Source of the DNA: Chara braunii
Taxonomy: Eukaryota; Streptophyta; Charophyceae; Charales; Characeae
Direction of reading: 5' to 3'
Assembly (NCBI GenBank): GCA_003427395.1
Contig: BFEA01000284.1
Location: 795,087 to 834,564 of the forward strand
Length of the DNA stretch: 39,478 nt
Below the pieces are notes generated by a model. It saw only the letters and a program-made list of their open reading frames with translations, was not told where the DNA came from and did no database searches. Both the position numbers and the translations under genes were made by a program. Of the stretch, positions 22,280-32,830 are shown piece after piece; positions within the stretch are counted from its first letter, which is position 1; each line of letters begins with the position of its first letter.

Positions 22280-22323
22280 CTAGCTAAGCGCCCGCAGTGC
22301 AGGCGGTGCGGGCTACGCCTGCA
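22280..22323 (-). other. candidate Helitron 3' terminus (hairpin and CTAG)
   Basis: On the minus strand GCCCGCA, a 10-base loop and TGCGGGC form a 7-bp perfect stem (22313-22290). This is followed by GCTTAG and CTAG (22283-22280), then T at 22279. Hairpin, short spacer, CTRR, then T is the canonical Helitron 3' end. An overlapping alternative hairpin, TGCAGGCG with CGCCTGCA (22298-22305 and 22316-22323, 8-bp stem), excludes the first. Its strand agrees with the Rep and helicase C-terminus. Confidence 0.55.
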
Positions 22324-22381
22324 AAAATAAGAAATGTTGTAGGCAACCTGATACAGACCACTCGCATAAACTCAAAGAGAC

Positions 22382-22605
22382 TTAAAAAAAAAAAAAAAAA
22401 ATGAATCACATGGTAATAAACAATAGCCCAAAACTGGCTACGAAGTCTGAGTTAAAATGACGAGTTAAAAAAGTGAGAAATTGAAAAATCAAAAAAAAAA
22501 AAAGTAGGAGGAAGGGCGAGGAGAGACAGAGACAGGCAAAAAGATACAAAAAGAAAGGAAAAAATAGAGACATAGAGAGAGAGAGAGAGATGAAGACATA
22601 CAAAG

Positions 22606-22644
<39 letters not shown>

Positions 22645-22823
22645 GAGAGCAAAAAAGCAAAGAATAAAGAAAGATCAACACGAGTATACAAAGAGAAGAA
22701 GTTAATATGAAGATTTATCGTTCAATTAAAGTCAGCAAGTGCCCGCAGTATGATCAAGGCAAATTATTGCGTAATGTAATGGACCTTGAATTTAAAAAAC
22801 GCAATAATATTAAGTCAAAATTA

Positions 22824-22882
<59 letters not shown>

Positions 22883-22908
22883 CGCGCGCGTGCGCGCTTG
22901 CTCGCTCG

Positions 22909-22946
<38 letters not shown>

Positions 22947-22951
22947 TTCTT

Positions 22952-22978
<27 letters not shown>
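22382..22978. repeat. microsatellite cluster: A-run, (GATA)n, (CT)n, (CG)n
   Basis: It contains a poly-A run of about 18 (22384-22401), (GA) about 22575-22590, (GATA) about 22608-22645, (CT) 22829-22866, (CG) about 22867-22890, and interrupted (CT) to 22976. Apparent ORFs (LSLSLS, ARARAR, RERERE) are simple-repeat translations. It lies inside the proposed Helitron, between its accessory ORFs and its 3' end. Confidence 0.9.
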
Positions 22979-22982
<4 letters not shown>

Positions 22983-23153
22983 GTTCCCCCCCCCCGTCCC
23001 CCCCATTTATTTGTCTCTCGCTTCCTATCTCTCTTGTAAGGGCAATTACTTAACCGAAACCGAAGTTGACCATCAAAAAAATTAACATTAAGGCAACGCC
23101 TGGACGACCGCCCAATCAACATCTCTGTCTTCCTATCTCTCTTACAAGACCAA

Positions 23154-24093
23154 TCAACTTTCTTCACTGGAACGATACTCTTGCAGCACGTCACGAACAG
23201 AAACTCGTTGCAACACTTTGCGATGATACTCCTCAAAAGTTCCAAATCGACCCTGTCTTTGCCGATTGTAATCGAGATGAATTGCAACATCCACACATCT
23301 CCAAGTGTTCATGCTCGTATTCAATTCCGCTGCTGCTTCCACAATATCTTGCACCCTGTGAGAACTGACAAGAGAGGACAGGTGTGCAAGTGTCTTTTTG
23401 GGACCAATAGATTCAAGAGAATCATACATGGTAATGTTAAAATTAGAAGAACTTGGTTGTTCCAAGGGTCCTGTATGGACATGTAGATGGTCTCTTGATG
23501 GAGTAAGAGCGGGCAGAATACAACTGATAGGAGACGGAGTAGCTGTAGCAGTCGGCAAAGCAGAAACAACAACAAAAGTAGTGGCAATCGACGTTGACAT
23601 ATTGGATGGTGGAGCATAATCCGCAAGACGTTGAAAATTTTGAGGAGATGCTGCTTGAAGGGGGAGTCTAGGGACCGGAGCAGAATGAGGAGTGGAAGAA
23701 GCAACCACGGGAGGAATCATTTTGAGAAGTTGTTGTATCCATGCATATATGTGAAAGGCTTGGGGAATGATCCCTTCTGTCGGACAATGTGGTAAATCAA
23801 ATGTCATCCTAATATTCTCCTCATTAGACAGAGCAATGAACTCAACGTTCAAAAGTGATTGCAATGTGGAAGAAGCTTTCAAATCTGAAACATTCAACGA
23901 GTCGGAAGAAAGAGGGGATTGTTGTTCTAACCGCATATCAGTGAGTTTATTTCTTTTCCACTCGAGGAAGTTTTCCTATATTCGTCCATCTTTGACGACT
24001 GTGATACTTTTGACAAACATTTCAAAAAGCACCTACGTCAAGACATTTTGCATGCCAACCTTCTTCACATCGTCAAACCATCTAGCAAGGTAA
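23154..24093 (-). CDS. Helitron accessory or captured ORF (unknown), broken start
   Basis: An ORF of 260 codons (23936-23154) has a Ser/Pro/Thr-rich middle (SALPTATATPSPISCILPAL) between two more ordered ends: NVEFIALSNEENIRMTFDLP near the start and RCVDVAIHLDYNRQRQGRFG near the end. Reading upstream in the same frame gives LARWFDDVKKVGMQNVL, stop, then FVKSITVVKDGRI, stop, then LEWKRNKLTDMRLE. The region up to 24093 was therefore probably once coding and has two stops. The DVKKVG, FLEWKR arrangement is gag-like in feel, but no family is recognised. It lies between the Helitron helicase and the 3' terminus, as expected for captured cargo. Part of it (from 23346) is copied in the artefact at 36303-37609. 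Confidence 0.4.
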
Positions 24094-24103
24094 GCGCGTG
24101 GAT

Positions 24104-24828
24104 TTAAAGTGTGGATTGTGGGTGCATTGTTATCATCGGGCACAACAATAACCCCCAAACAATCTTGTGGTTGCGATGTGGCGCAAACATCTTTTTCGTG
24201 TCCACTGCGTTGAGATTACGAACACGAATCACGAGCATGTGCAAGTCCGCCGACCCGTCGACATAACGGAAGAGATCCAAGCGCACCGACAGGGAGCGCA
24301 TTCAGCGTTCTTATAACCTGAGTTCCGGTTTCAACAACAATAGGTTGTCGTCCCACCTGTTTATTAGCTAATGTAGGCTCGATCATTCCCTCAACCAAAA
24401 GATTAGTTTTTTCATATCGACTCTTTCTTCTTTTGGACGTAGAATCAACACAATCGTCTTTCGAATCACCAGTAACATCATCATCTTCGTTACCGGGAAA
24501 TGTAGGGCTATTAGGCCTACCCACGAAACCTCTGCGCGAACCACCGCCATCAGCACAACAACCGTCACCACCCTCCTCCACAAACATATTCTCAGCATCC
24601 TCAAGGGTATTCCCTCCTGAACATCGATGTTCAACTTCACCAAGAGGAGCATGATCGCCCCGAGCATGTTCACTTCCAAGATTGACCGACCTCTCATCAT
24701 TTCCACTTTTTTTCGACCTCTCGGAATGTTCGGCTCCAACTTTTGACGTAACATTCGTATCATATTGAGTATTATTGTTGGTTGTCATTTCTTTCCTCTT
24801 AGCACGAGTGTCGTACTTATGTGGCATT
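24104..24828 (-). CDS. hypothetical Helitron-borne ORF with acidic low-complexity region
   Basis: An ATG at 24828-24826 opens MPHKYDTRAKRKEMTTNN. Next come a polar segment, a Gly/Asp/Glu-rich tract (FVEEGGDGCCADGGGS), and a basic patch (SKRRKSRYEK) that could be a nuclear localisation signal. The frame closes at 24216. A second frame (24301-24104) holds DLFRYVDGSADLHMLVIRVR, which may be its continuation after a frameshift or intron. Upstream of the ATG, TTTTTTTGCAG resembles a splice acceptor. The MPHxYxTRxK opening is common in mobile-element proteins of eukaryotes, but no domain is recognised. It sits directly downstream of the helicase C-terminus on the same strand. Confidence 0.4.
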
Positions 24829-24904
24829 CGGGACTCGCCTGCAAAAAAACAATATGATAGAATTATTTGGAATGTCAAGTCTCGACGAAAAAGAAAAGAA
24901 TGAC

Positions 24905-25345
24905 TCATCTCAAAAGTTCATGATATACAATATTATTCCTCAAGAAATTATTATTAGGCAACGCGACACGGATGTTGTTGGGATGACCAACACGCAACAA
25001 AGCAACGTACAGTTGACCATGCGCAAAAACCGGTTTGCGTAGCCAAACCCCGGCATGCGATACAGTTTGTCCTTGCGACTTGTTAATCGTTACAGCAAAA
25101 GCAAAACAGACTGAAAATTGCCTCCTAAACCATTTGAACCCAGTGGTCTCATCATCGCTTGTCAGATCAATCTTGGGGATCAGTGTTGTCTTACCCGTGT
25201 GCATTATTGTGACTTCCAACAAATCATCATTAACAATCTTTTTCAGAATCAACCTTGTGAGGTGGAAGGCCAGATTCGTCGAGAGAGTTTAAGAACTCCC
25301 GCTCAATACTGAGTCCGATATCATCCGAATCACGGTAATGGGCGT
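24905..25345 (-). pseudogene. Helitron PIF1-like helicase, C-terminal fragment
   Basis: From the upstream end the frame reads DSDDIGLSIEREFLNSLDES followed by GLPPHKV, matching the yPxEFLNSL-x-PSGxPPH block of Helitron helicases. It then jumps frame to IVNDDLLEVTI, TTLIPKIDL, FAVTINKSQGQTVSHAGVWL (motif V/VI region) and HGQLYVALLRVGHPNNIRV, the usual end of the protein. The LKVGxPVxLLRNL and CNGTRL blocks expected between PPH and the IPKIDL part are missing, so there is an internal deletion near 25245. Homology ends upstream at about 25345. Short extra sequence after NNIRV reaches 24905. Strand agrees with Rep. Confidence 0.88.
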
Positions 25346-27000
25346 ACTCACGCTTGGAAGTCTGGCTCCCTCTCTGCAGATTTTACCGGCACGTACATGC
25401 GATTGGGTCATTGCATTCACGCGACTGGATGACCCCAAGACCGAAGACCCACGTGCAAGGCATTATTTGCAACGTTGGCCGCCCCCATTCTCCAGGTGCA
25501 TTCTCTCTTTCTGTGCGCGGATTGCAACTGCTGTGTCCGCTGCCTGTAATCCGTTCGACAGTACCGAGCTCAAACTTAGCGATTCCTCTGCTAGAACACA
25601 AACGCTTCACCTGCGTTTTCAGTTGTATGTGCAGAAAGATCGAGAGGGTTGTTCCCCGTCAGGATGAGCAACGCACCGACAATTAGGTAAGCGTCTAGCT
25701 TCTCGCGGTTCGCCCGTGCTACTGAAATGAATCTTTTACTAGAATGTGGATCGATACATCATCGGAATTTCCACCACCTTCACTTTCACTCATAGGCTAG
25801 AATGTCACACCATCCTGATTCTCATCCCGACATCGGATCTATCGACACCCTTGTGTCCACCGTAGCCAAGGCCCATAGGTTAGCTTCCTCTCCTCGCTTG
25901 GTCTCTTCGAAGATCGAGCGAGGTATCTGTTCTCTCGCACCGATCATCTTCTCCCCTCCTACGCACTACCTCTCCCTGCTAACTCTTCATTCTATTGATT
26001 TCCTAGCCGAACTACCTGCAAGATCGGAATCGCGGTCCCCGAAAACCCCCTCTTTGAATCTCTGCTTGGCGAAAACGGCCGAGAGAAGGGCCGAACTAAT
26101 AGAGTTTCACTCTTGTTCACTCCCCTTCCGCTATGGTTCGGCGTATCCTCTACCTCACCTAATTTTTATTCTACTAACTCTCTCCCAATCATGTTTCTAC
26201 CATGCAAGTCGCCTTAGTCAAAAACCTCAGAATCGTCCTTTCCCCGCCCTTTTTTATCGAGTAACAGGTGGGGTCTTTACTTTTTGCTCCCTCGCACTCT
26301 TACTAGCTCCCGCCATAGCCTATCTCCTTCCCTACACGTACCTGGCGTGGCTCCCCGTCCAGGTTCATTCGATTTTATGCCTCGCCCTGCCCCTTCTATC
26401 TCGCTTTAGCGCAACCACCGACCAGCGCCGACCTCTCCTCGATTTGCGCTTCTTCTATCAAACGATCTGCCCGTAGGTATCACTGCACTCCTTCACCAGC
26501 GTTCCCCCTAGCCATAACGCTCGGTCCTACAGCCGAGCGTGAAACTGCGCATCAATTCCAGCTGTCCGTAGAAACTTCGAAGATGAGCCAACTTTCTGCA
26601 TGGTTCGAGTAACCTTTTCGCCCCTATACTGGTCGGGCTAGCGTTGTTGCATCTGCTGTACCTGTATCTTGGTCTGATCTTACCTGAGAATAGTGCCCCG
26701 GAGCTTAGCAAATGATTTCCGCGTCCTAATTCTAACTTCAAAAAGGCCCCGATTCAGACAGTAGGGCGGTAGCCCCCGAAGCCGATATCTACTAAGGAGT
26801 TCATGACAACTCCCCTACCAGCCTCGTCTGCCTTATTAGTGGGTACTACTACTACCGAGAGACTCTACTTTAGTGCCCTGGGCCCCTCTCAGGCCTAGTT
26901 AGCCTTTTCGGGTCTCAAAGGGCGCGTTCTCACTCAAATCCCTCACAGCAGATCGTGGCGCCCAGATAGTATACTCGCAGAGGGTTTCCGCCACTCAGGT
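25346..27000. other. unrecognised, possible plus-strand ORF 25802-26476
   Basis: This sequence interrupts the Helitron helicase. The longest ORF (25802-26476, plus, 224 codons) begins MSHHPDSHPDIGSIDTLVS and has a hydrophobic stretch near residues 160-200 (CSLALLLAPAIAYLLPYTYL). It is Ser/Leu/Pro-rich, as expected from a C/T-rich strand, and is probably chance. No LTR pair or protein family was recognised. A TGGCGCCC phrase near 26957 resembles a retrotransposon primer-binding site, but nothing supports it. Confidence 0.25.
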
Positions 27001-27378
27001 TTATTTCGCCTTGTGGACTCGGTCCATAATTCCCGACAAATGGGATAGAGGGGCTTCGTCAACAAGAGGAGATGTGTACTCGCGGTCCTCGGTCGTCGTG
27101 ACGACCTCGAAGAAGTTAAGAATTTTATGTCGCCCGATTAGCTCTACGGCCTGGTCAACAACTTCTAAGCCCAGCGCCTCATTCGGCCAAGGAACACCGA
27201 AGCATAAAAAAAAAACAATAACTTTAATAAATAATATAATATTTAGGAAAAATTTTAAACGTCGATAAACAATGTGTGGAGCTACGGAGTCACCAACACC
27301 GCCCCTTCTTTCTAGTAGCAAAACCAAGGGGAATAGCCCCCGCCGAGCCCTCGACCCTTTGGCCTTTTCCTTCGCCAT
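27001..27378 (-). CDS. small hypothetical ORF, coding-like 3' half
   Basis: The ORF has 125 codons, starting ATG with a basic N-terminus (MAKEKAKGSRARRG). A hydrophobic AT-rich middle (FFLNIILFIKVIVFFLCF) could be an intron rather than protein. The 3' part reads WPNEALGLEVVDQAVELIGR and then TSPLVDEAPLSHLSGIMDRV, with balanced composition. No known family was recognised. It may be a fragment of another mobile element inserted in the Helitron. Confidence 0.25.
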   Translation of the reverse strand: MAKEKAKGSRARRGLFPLVLLLERRGGVGDSVAPHIVYRRLKFFLNIILFIKVIVFFLCFGVPWPNEALGLEVVDQAVELIGRHKILNFFEVVTTTEDREYTSPLVDEAPLSHLSGIMDRVHKAK

Positions 27379-27852
27379 TGCTTACTAACCTCGATCCCTA
27401 GCTTTTCCTGATGAAAATCTGACACCGTAACCAAACGTGCTAGGCCCAAGGTTGGGTCTATCATGGACAAACATCTTCATAACCGAACACCGCATGGCGT
27501 GCGGACCTACTAACGTGTCTTAAAGCCGCACTATTGATGATGCCGCCCGCCACACGTACGCACTAGTCACCGACAAACATACCAATTAGGAGACAAAATC
27601 TTTTTAATCCTAGCTTAATCAGAAAATCAAAAGGTCGGCGATCATGCCGACTCTTCAATCATTAATAAGCAAAAAGGATCACGTGCGCCTCAAAACTGCA
27701 CGCCCACACACTCTCTGCTCTAGTCAACCATCATGTCAACATAAACTGCAGACACAACCGCGTCTCACGCGGTATACTTTTAAATCGAACATATTTTTTG
27801 TTACTTACAGAAACCAGGGTGGATACCCTTGTAAGGGTATTAGCACCTACAA
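27379..27852. other. non-coding, hairpin at the helicase breakpoint
   Basis: No ORF of note. A near-perfect inverted repeat, ATACCCTTGTAAGGGTAT (27823-27840, 8-bp stem, 2-base loop), lies 12 bp before the point where plus-strand helicase homology begins. Confidence 0.4.
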
Positions 27853-29376
27853 CGCCCATTGACGAGGTCAAATTATATCAAGATATGTGTGTTGTAGGTG
27901 CATGCGAAACATGCTGGCGTCTATTTGAGTTCGACATTGCGAAACAATGACCAGCGATCGAAAGATTGCCCGTGCATGTCGAAAACATGCAAAAAGTGCA
28001 ATTCGAACCTGACACTGAGCATGACGTTGTTTCGTATAGGCCCCCGAAAACGAAATTGACGGCATAGATGAAACACAACTCTTTGAATGAATGTGTTCCT
28101 AAAGAGGAGTTTCCTCTGTATACAGAAATCGTTAATACACATGTGTGGGATACCGAACATAAAAAGTGAAACCGAAGAAAGCATGACCTTCACGGTGGTC
28201 CCTTCGAAAATATATCCCGGTTGCATCACGTAAGGATCACGAAAGGGGAACGATTTTATCTACGCGTGTTGCTAAACCATGAACATTCTCATGGGGTGCG
28301 CTCTTTTGCTGAAATTCGTACGGTGGGCGAAGTCGGATACGATTTTTTCCGATCTGTGTGTCTTCGATTGCGCCTTTTGCAAACAGACGATCCATACGAT
28401 CAATGCATAGACACACTCGTTGCGCATTACATGCTTGAAGAAGTTCGTAAAATATTTGCTATGGTTCTCGCGTTTGGTCCGGTGAACGATCCGGTCCGTT
28501 TTTTCGAACGATATTGGGATAAGATGTGTGATGATTCTCAGTATCGCGCAGGCTATGGAATTGTTCCCCCGAACATTTTGCAATCGTTAGTATTGTTTCA
28601 TCTTGACCGTATTTTGCAATAGTTTGAAAAAAACATCCGTCAGTTCTGCCTTTATTATCGAACACCCGACGGGGAAACAATTGCTGAGAACATAACTAGA
28701 CATTACGAGAACATAACGCTATCCTTGATTCTAAATGACAAGTTATCGTATGATCCTATTCAAATGCAACACAGATATGACTCCAGTTTTCCACGTCTTC
28801 GTCCGCGTCAACGAGTGTTTGAACGATTTTGGCGGGCATCAGGTCTCGTTCTGCCATTGCACTGGCGGGCACGTCCAGTGGCATAGCGACAACTCTTTTG
28901 ACGAGGGGTCGAACGTTTCACTCACAATTTCGCACACCTTTGAAACCTGATAACACACGTCCCTTCTCGATTCCGAAACAAAGTGATCTTGCAGAGCTTA
29001 TCCGCCGTGCTGACTTTGATTGTTTGGGACGAGGCTCCGATGAGTAACAAGTTTCACTTGGAAGCTCTTGTCATTACACTTCGGGACATCCGTAACAATG
29101 ACGAGCCGTGTGGTGGGAAATTTTACTTCTCGCTAGGGATTTTAGACAGGTTTTGCCCATTGTGAAACACGGATCCGAGCGGAACAAATTGATGCGCAAC
29201 AAACTGACCGAAAATATGCAAATCTTAAGCTTAGGGAATGATGAAATGACACAAATGTATGCCCACTTTTTGATGCATTGGGAATTGTGACAATCCTCGT
29301 GTTGTTCCTAATGAACTTGCTGGGGTCAGATTGCCACGTGGGGTAAGACACGAACAAATGCTAGGTATAGTTAATT
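27853..29376 (+). pseudogene. Helitron helicase, middle segment, inverted
   Basis: Plus-strand frames give IDEVKLYQDMCVVGACETCW, then RLFEFDI and LPVHVENMQKVQF (linker after Rep). Next are GERFYLRVLLNHEHSHGVRS and VNDPVRFFERYWDKMCDD, then SYDPIQMQHRYDSSFPRLRP. ALAGTSSGIATTLLTRGRTF is motif Ia and LIVWDEAPM is motif II, the catalytic DEA. GGKF-x-x-SLGILDRFCPLV is the degraded GGDFRQxLPV motif III, and RNKLTENMQILSL follows. Stops and frame changes occur near 27947, 28067, 28160, 28884 and 29027. The P-loop (GGTGKT) expected between VFERFWRAS and LAGIRSRS near 28830 is absent, so about 35 residues are deleted. It runs opposite to Rep and to the helicase C-terminus, and no sequence overlaps those pieces. 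Confidence 0.9.
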
Positions 29377-31030
29377 GAGTAAGCGGATGTGGCCACCTAA
29401 GTTTGACTTGTGTGGCCTGTTTATGCTTACTGACAAAACGGGCATCTGGAGGAGAAATCCACCCACAGACTAAGGAGTTAGCCTACGACATCTCGGCGAC
29501 CCACTGGTGGTTTGGTTGAGCGGCCTATGTAGCGTTACACATCGCTTACTACTGTTTGGCGCCCAAACTGTTACCCTGTTAAATCAAGCTGCTGTTAAGG
29601 CACGAAGCTGCCTCGTCACAAAATTGTTGGGTGATTTCGCATATTAAGTATTCTGCCGATTGCTCATCCTACTGCTGTGCTTTAGCAATCGTCGTCATTT
29701 GAGCATGGGCGGTTCAGGTTGCATGACAACGTTTTATTAAGGTTTTCACCCAGACTTTTTTTGAATGACCATTTAACAAAGGTACTGAGTATTTAATTAT
29801 GGAAAATTGGACAAAGACTGAGGTTTGCATGGCTAACGTGAGGGGTATGAGTATAGAAAATGGTTGAAGTTGACTATGTGTAGTGTGTGGACTTTTGGTT
29901 GACTATTTGATGTGATTGCATGTATGTTTTGTTATTCGAACTGTGAATTTGATTACCTGCGATCACATACATATATATGGCTATGAGGAGTCGCACTGTC
30001 ATTGTGAGAAGTGATCGTCACATACTTATTCCCCTTTTATTATTGTATGTTTTTAAAAATTTCTTAGTCGAACGTTGGTCCTGGGTCTGGATTCGAGGTC
30101 CTTATCAAGGACATCCCAGGTCCTAGCCTCTGCATGGAAGGGATCACCCCCGCGCAGAGCCTATTTACCCTGCCGCCGGAAAAACTCAGCCTAAAGGCCG
30201 GAAGTGTCGCGGAGGCCGCACGACTGTTCCTTCAGCCGTGCAATATTGTGAAGGGGTAAACCTTCACGATACTTCGAGTTTGACACTTGAGTGTCATAAG
30301 CGGTACCCGAGCCCACAAGGGACCACTTGATTATGGACACTACATAGTATGCCATCATTGCAACTACTTGCATATTCATACATTGCAAGTCGATATGGGA
30401 AGACCCTGCGTCCGCGCGATTTTATACTAAGTCTCGCGCGCAACGCCTATCCGATTTCTGCATCGGAGAGTTATGAGATGACTACTAAGGGACTAGGAGT
30501 ATTGTCGCATTGTTTATTCTGTGTCGTTTTGTGTATGTGTATGTGTGTGTGTTTTTATTTTTATGTGTTTAGAGTGGTGTGCGCGTGGTGTGTGGAAGCA
30601 TCTTCGTCGACTGACTACCGGTCACGCTTGGGACCTCAACCCCCCAAGGCGTCTGTTCGCATGCGGGTCTGAAAGATGCATAAAACCGCATATACACTCT
30701 ATGCTACAATGAACGAGAAACGCCCTCGGCTGGTCCACCTCTGCGATTGCAGTTGATTAGCATTCGTGCTGTGGACTGGTAGCTCGGCGGGGATACGCCC
30801 ACCGAAGGGAGGTGATAGATCCTGTATGGTGGAGGTAAGTCGTGCCTCGTGTAGGCCCTATCTTCGTCGTAGGGGCTCGCGAGAGGTATGGCTGACGCAC
30901 TCGGCCAGAGCGGCTTGCGGAAGCTCCATATGTATTCGCGACGAGGATTATATCAACCCCTGCGTGACGCGGCCGGGAGGGTCCCGCCCCGCTTGTGCGG
31001 TGCTGGACCGATGCGCTCGACAACACATTA
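29377..31030. other. unrecognised sequence inside the Helitron
   Basis: No protein family or RNA gene was recognised. It has short (GT)-rich sequence near 30530-30570 and a C/G-rich patch near 30100-30240. It separates the inverted helicase piece from Rep and may be inserted DNA. A short GGATTCGAGGTCC phrase near 30082 slightly resembles a tRNA B box, but no cloverleaf could be drawn. Confidence 0.35.
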
Positions 31031-32830
31031 TTATCTTGCTCGCAAACCATAGCACTCTTTATACATGTACTTACACGCCTTGATGTTAACACAATATTCA
31101 ACATTCAAGTGACAATTAAACCTCATTAGCAAGCACGGGTTATACGAGACCACACGTCGATTGTCGTAAATGACACCATTTTGAACAATCGTAAAACTAC
31201 CGGCACTTGGTTTTCTTCTCCTATACGAAAGGTACGTTTGTTCGTCTTTGAATGTTGTTGTTGAAATGAAATCTTCCGGAAACCTTTTTGTGCATTTTCC
31301 GTCCTCCGTACACAAAGCGTCGCGTTTCTCCGCACCGCAAATCTCATGCAACATGAACTTGGCTACCCTTTCTCTCAATTCCCCTTCCGGAGGAATCTCG
31401 ACACACACCACATTGTCAACAGCGTCCGCATCCCGAATTTTATCATCCGGATGCAGGATAACCAATATATGCGCGTGTGGTAGACCCCTTTTTTGAAACT
31501 CCACCACATACAACATTCTACTCACCCTACCAAAGATCCGTTTGTTTTTTATCTCATTAATCAATTGTGTAAGATAACCTTAGAACACTCGCGCAAGAAA
31601 ATCCGGCCTGTCGTTAGGACATTGACCTAGTAACAATGTTTGTTTGATCTCCGACGAGTTAGTGTTGCATGTCATAGTGATGAAAAAATTCGGTTTTCCG
31701 AATCGCCTCACAATTGTCATGATGTCGTGATATCTTTCACTCATGTATTGGCCCCCCCCAGTGAACGTTGACGGTAAAACCACTTTTGTCCTAACACCCT
31801 TACCACATTGATTTTGTTGCACAGCGTCTCGTAAATCCTGATAATCAACTTTGGCGTACGCCATGCAACAAAACTCGTGGAAGAGACGTAGTGCATAAAG
31901 GAGGCAATACCTTTCACCATCTCGCTCGTGAAGGTGAAATATGTAGTACTCCTTAACACTAAGTCCTGGCGGCCATCCAACTTCCAAAGCACGTCAGATA
32001 GACCAACTATCAAGTCCCTCCGGGAAAAGTAAAACAAACCTTAAGCAGTCGTGCACTCGAGAACATTCTGGAACCACAACGGTCTACCGCTTACCCGGAA
32101 GAGGAGTACACAAACGAATCTCGAGCTCACGAGGAAGGAGTTTATAGGCCATCAGAACGCACACCTCATGTGTTAACCCATAAGACGGTTATAACGCCTT
32201 GCATGTTCCTCATCAGACATAACATCCAGATTTACGACCAACTTCCTCCCGTTCAACGTTTCCAGCGGAAGGTCAACAACCGTCATAAAGTCCTTCACGT
32301 AATTGTTACATTGTTGTAGCAATTTGTGAAACCTTCTCAATATGTTTTTCACTTGATCAAGTTCGGCATCGGATGTACCTGCAGGTAAGTTAAGGAAATC
32401 TACCATTTGATCAATCGCATGGTTCGAATGTTGAGGATCGTGCAAGTATAGTTGCTCAAATTGAGGACGTTCCATTTCCCCCACAGCCAATGCACCAACA
32501 CGATGAAAAATTGGACCTTGAGCCCTAGGTTGGCCTTGGAATCCTCGAACATCATCGCTCGGCTGCTTCAACCGTGAGGATGTGAGGGATAAACTATTAT
32601 TAATTATCCTCACATTGTTTCGAAGGAATCGACCGTCGGAAGTTTGAGACGTCCAAAGGGAAAAAATCTCATGCTCCGGGGAACCTTCGTTAGACCATTC
32701 CCATAAAGGGCAACATTTTGTACCTTTTCGGCAACACATCTTTGTTCATTTTTTTTCATGATGCCATAATTTAGCACCACGATGCTTACACGGATCTCGA
32801 CCACCAATACCGAACGGTTCAACAGTGCTA
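31031..32830 (-). pseudogene. Helitron Rep (HUH Y2 endonuclease) domain
   Basis: It is homologous along its length to the Helitron-like N domain. KHRGAKLWHHEKK is followed by a stop (32746). Then come FLRNNVRIINNSLSLTSSRL, FHRVGALAVGEMERPQFEQL and YLHD. After a frame change and stops between 32173 and 31987, it reads DYQDLRDAV, LPSTFTGGGQYMSERYHDIM and FGKPNFFITMTCNTNSSEIK. A single TAA at 31580 interrupts the next stretch, which resumes as IFGRVSRMLYVVEFQKRGLP with HAH, the HUH motif (about 31466-31477). It ends NIKACKYMYKECYG, the tandem-tyrosine block. Rep nicks and joins the transposon ends in rolling-circle transposition. It is inactive because of the stops, although the HUH and Tyr residues survive. 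Confidence 0.9.

Noticed and set aside
22707-23085. ORFs rich in Ser-Leu, Arg-Ala or Arg-Glu
   Set aside because: They are translations of (CT)n, (CG)n and (GA)n microsatellites with no flanking conserved sequence.
25802-26476. 224-codon plus-strand ORF as a membrane protein gene
   Set aside because: Ser/Leu/Pro bias follows from a C/T-rich strand; no conserved motif, and it lies in DNA interrupting a dead Helitron.
26950-26975. TGGCGCCC phrase as a retrotransposon primer-binding site
   Set aside because: No LTR pair, polypurine tract or gag-pol homology was seen nearby.
30060-30130. tRNA-like B box near 30082
   Set aside because: No cloverleaf or A box could be drawn; the match is weak.
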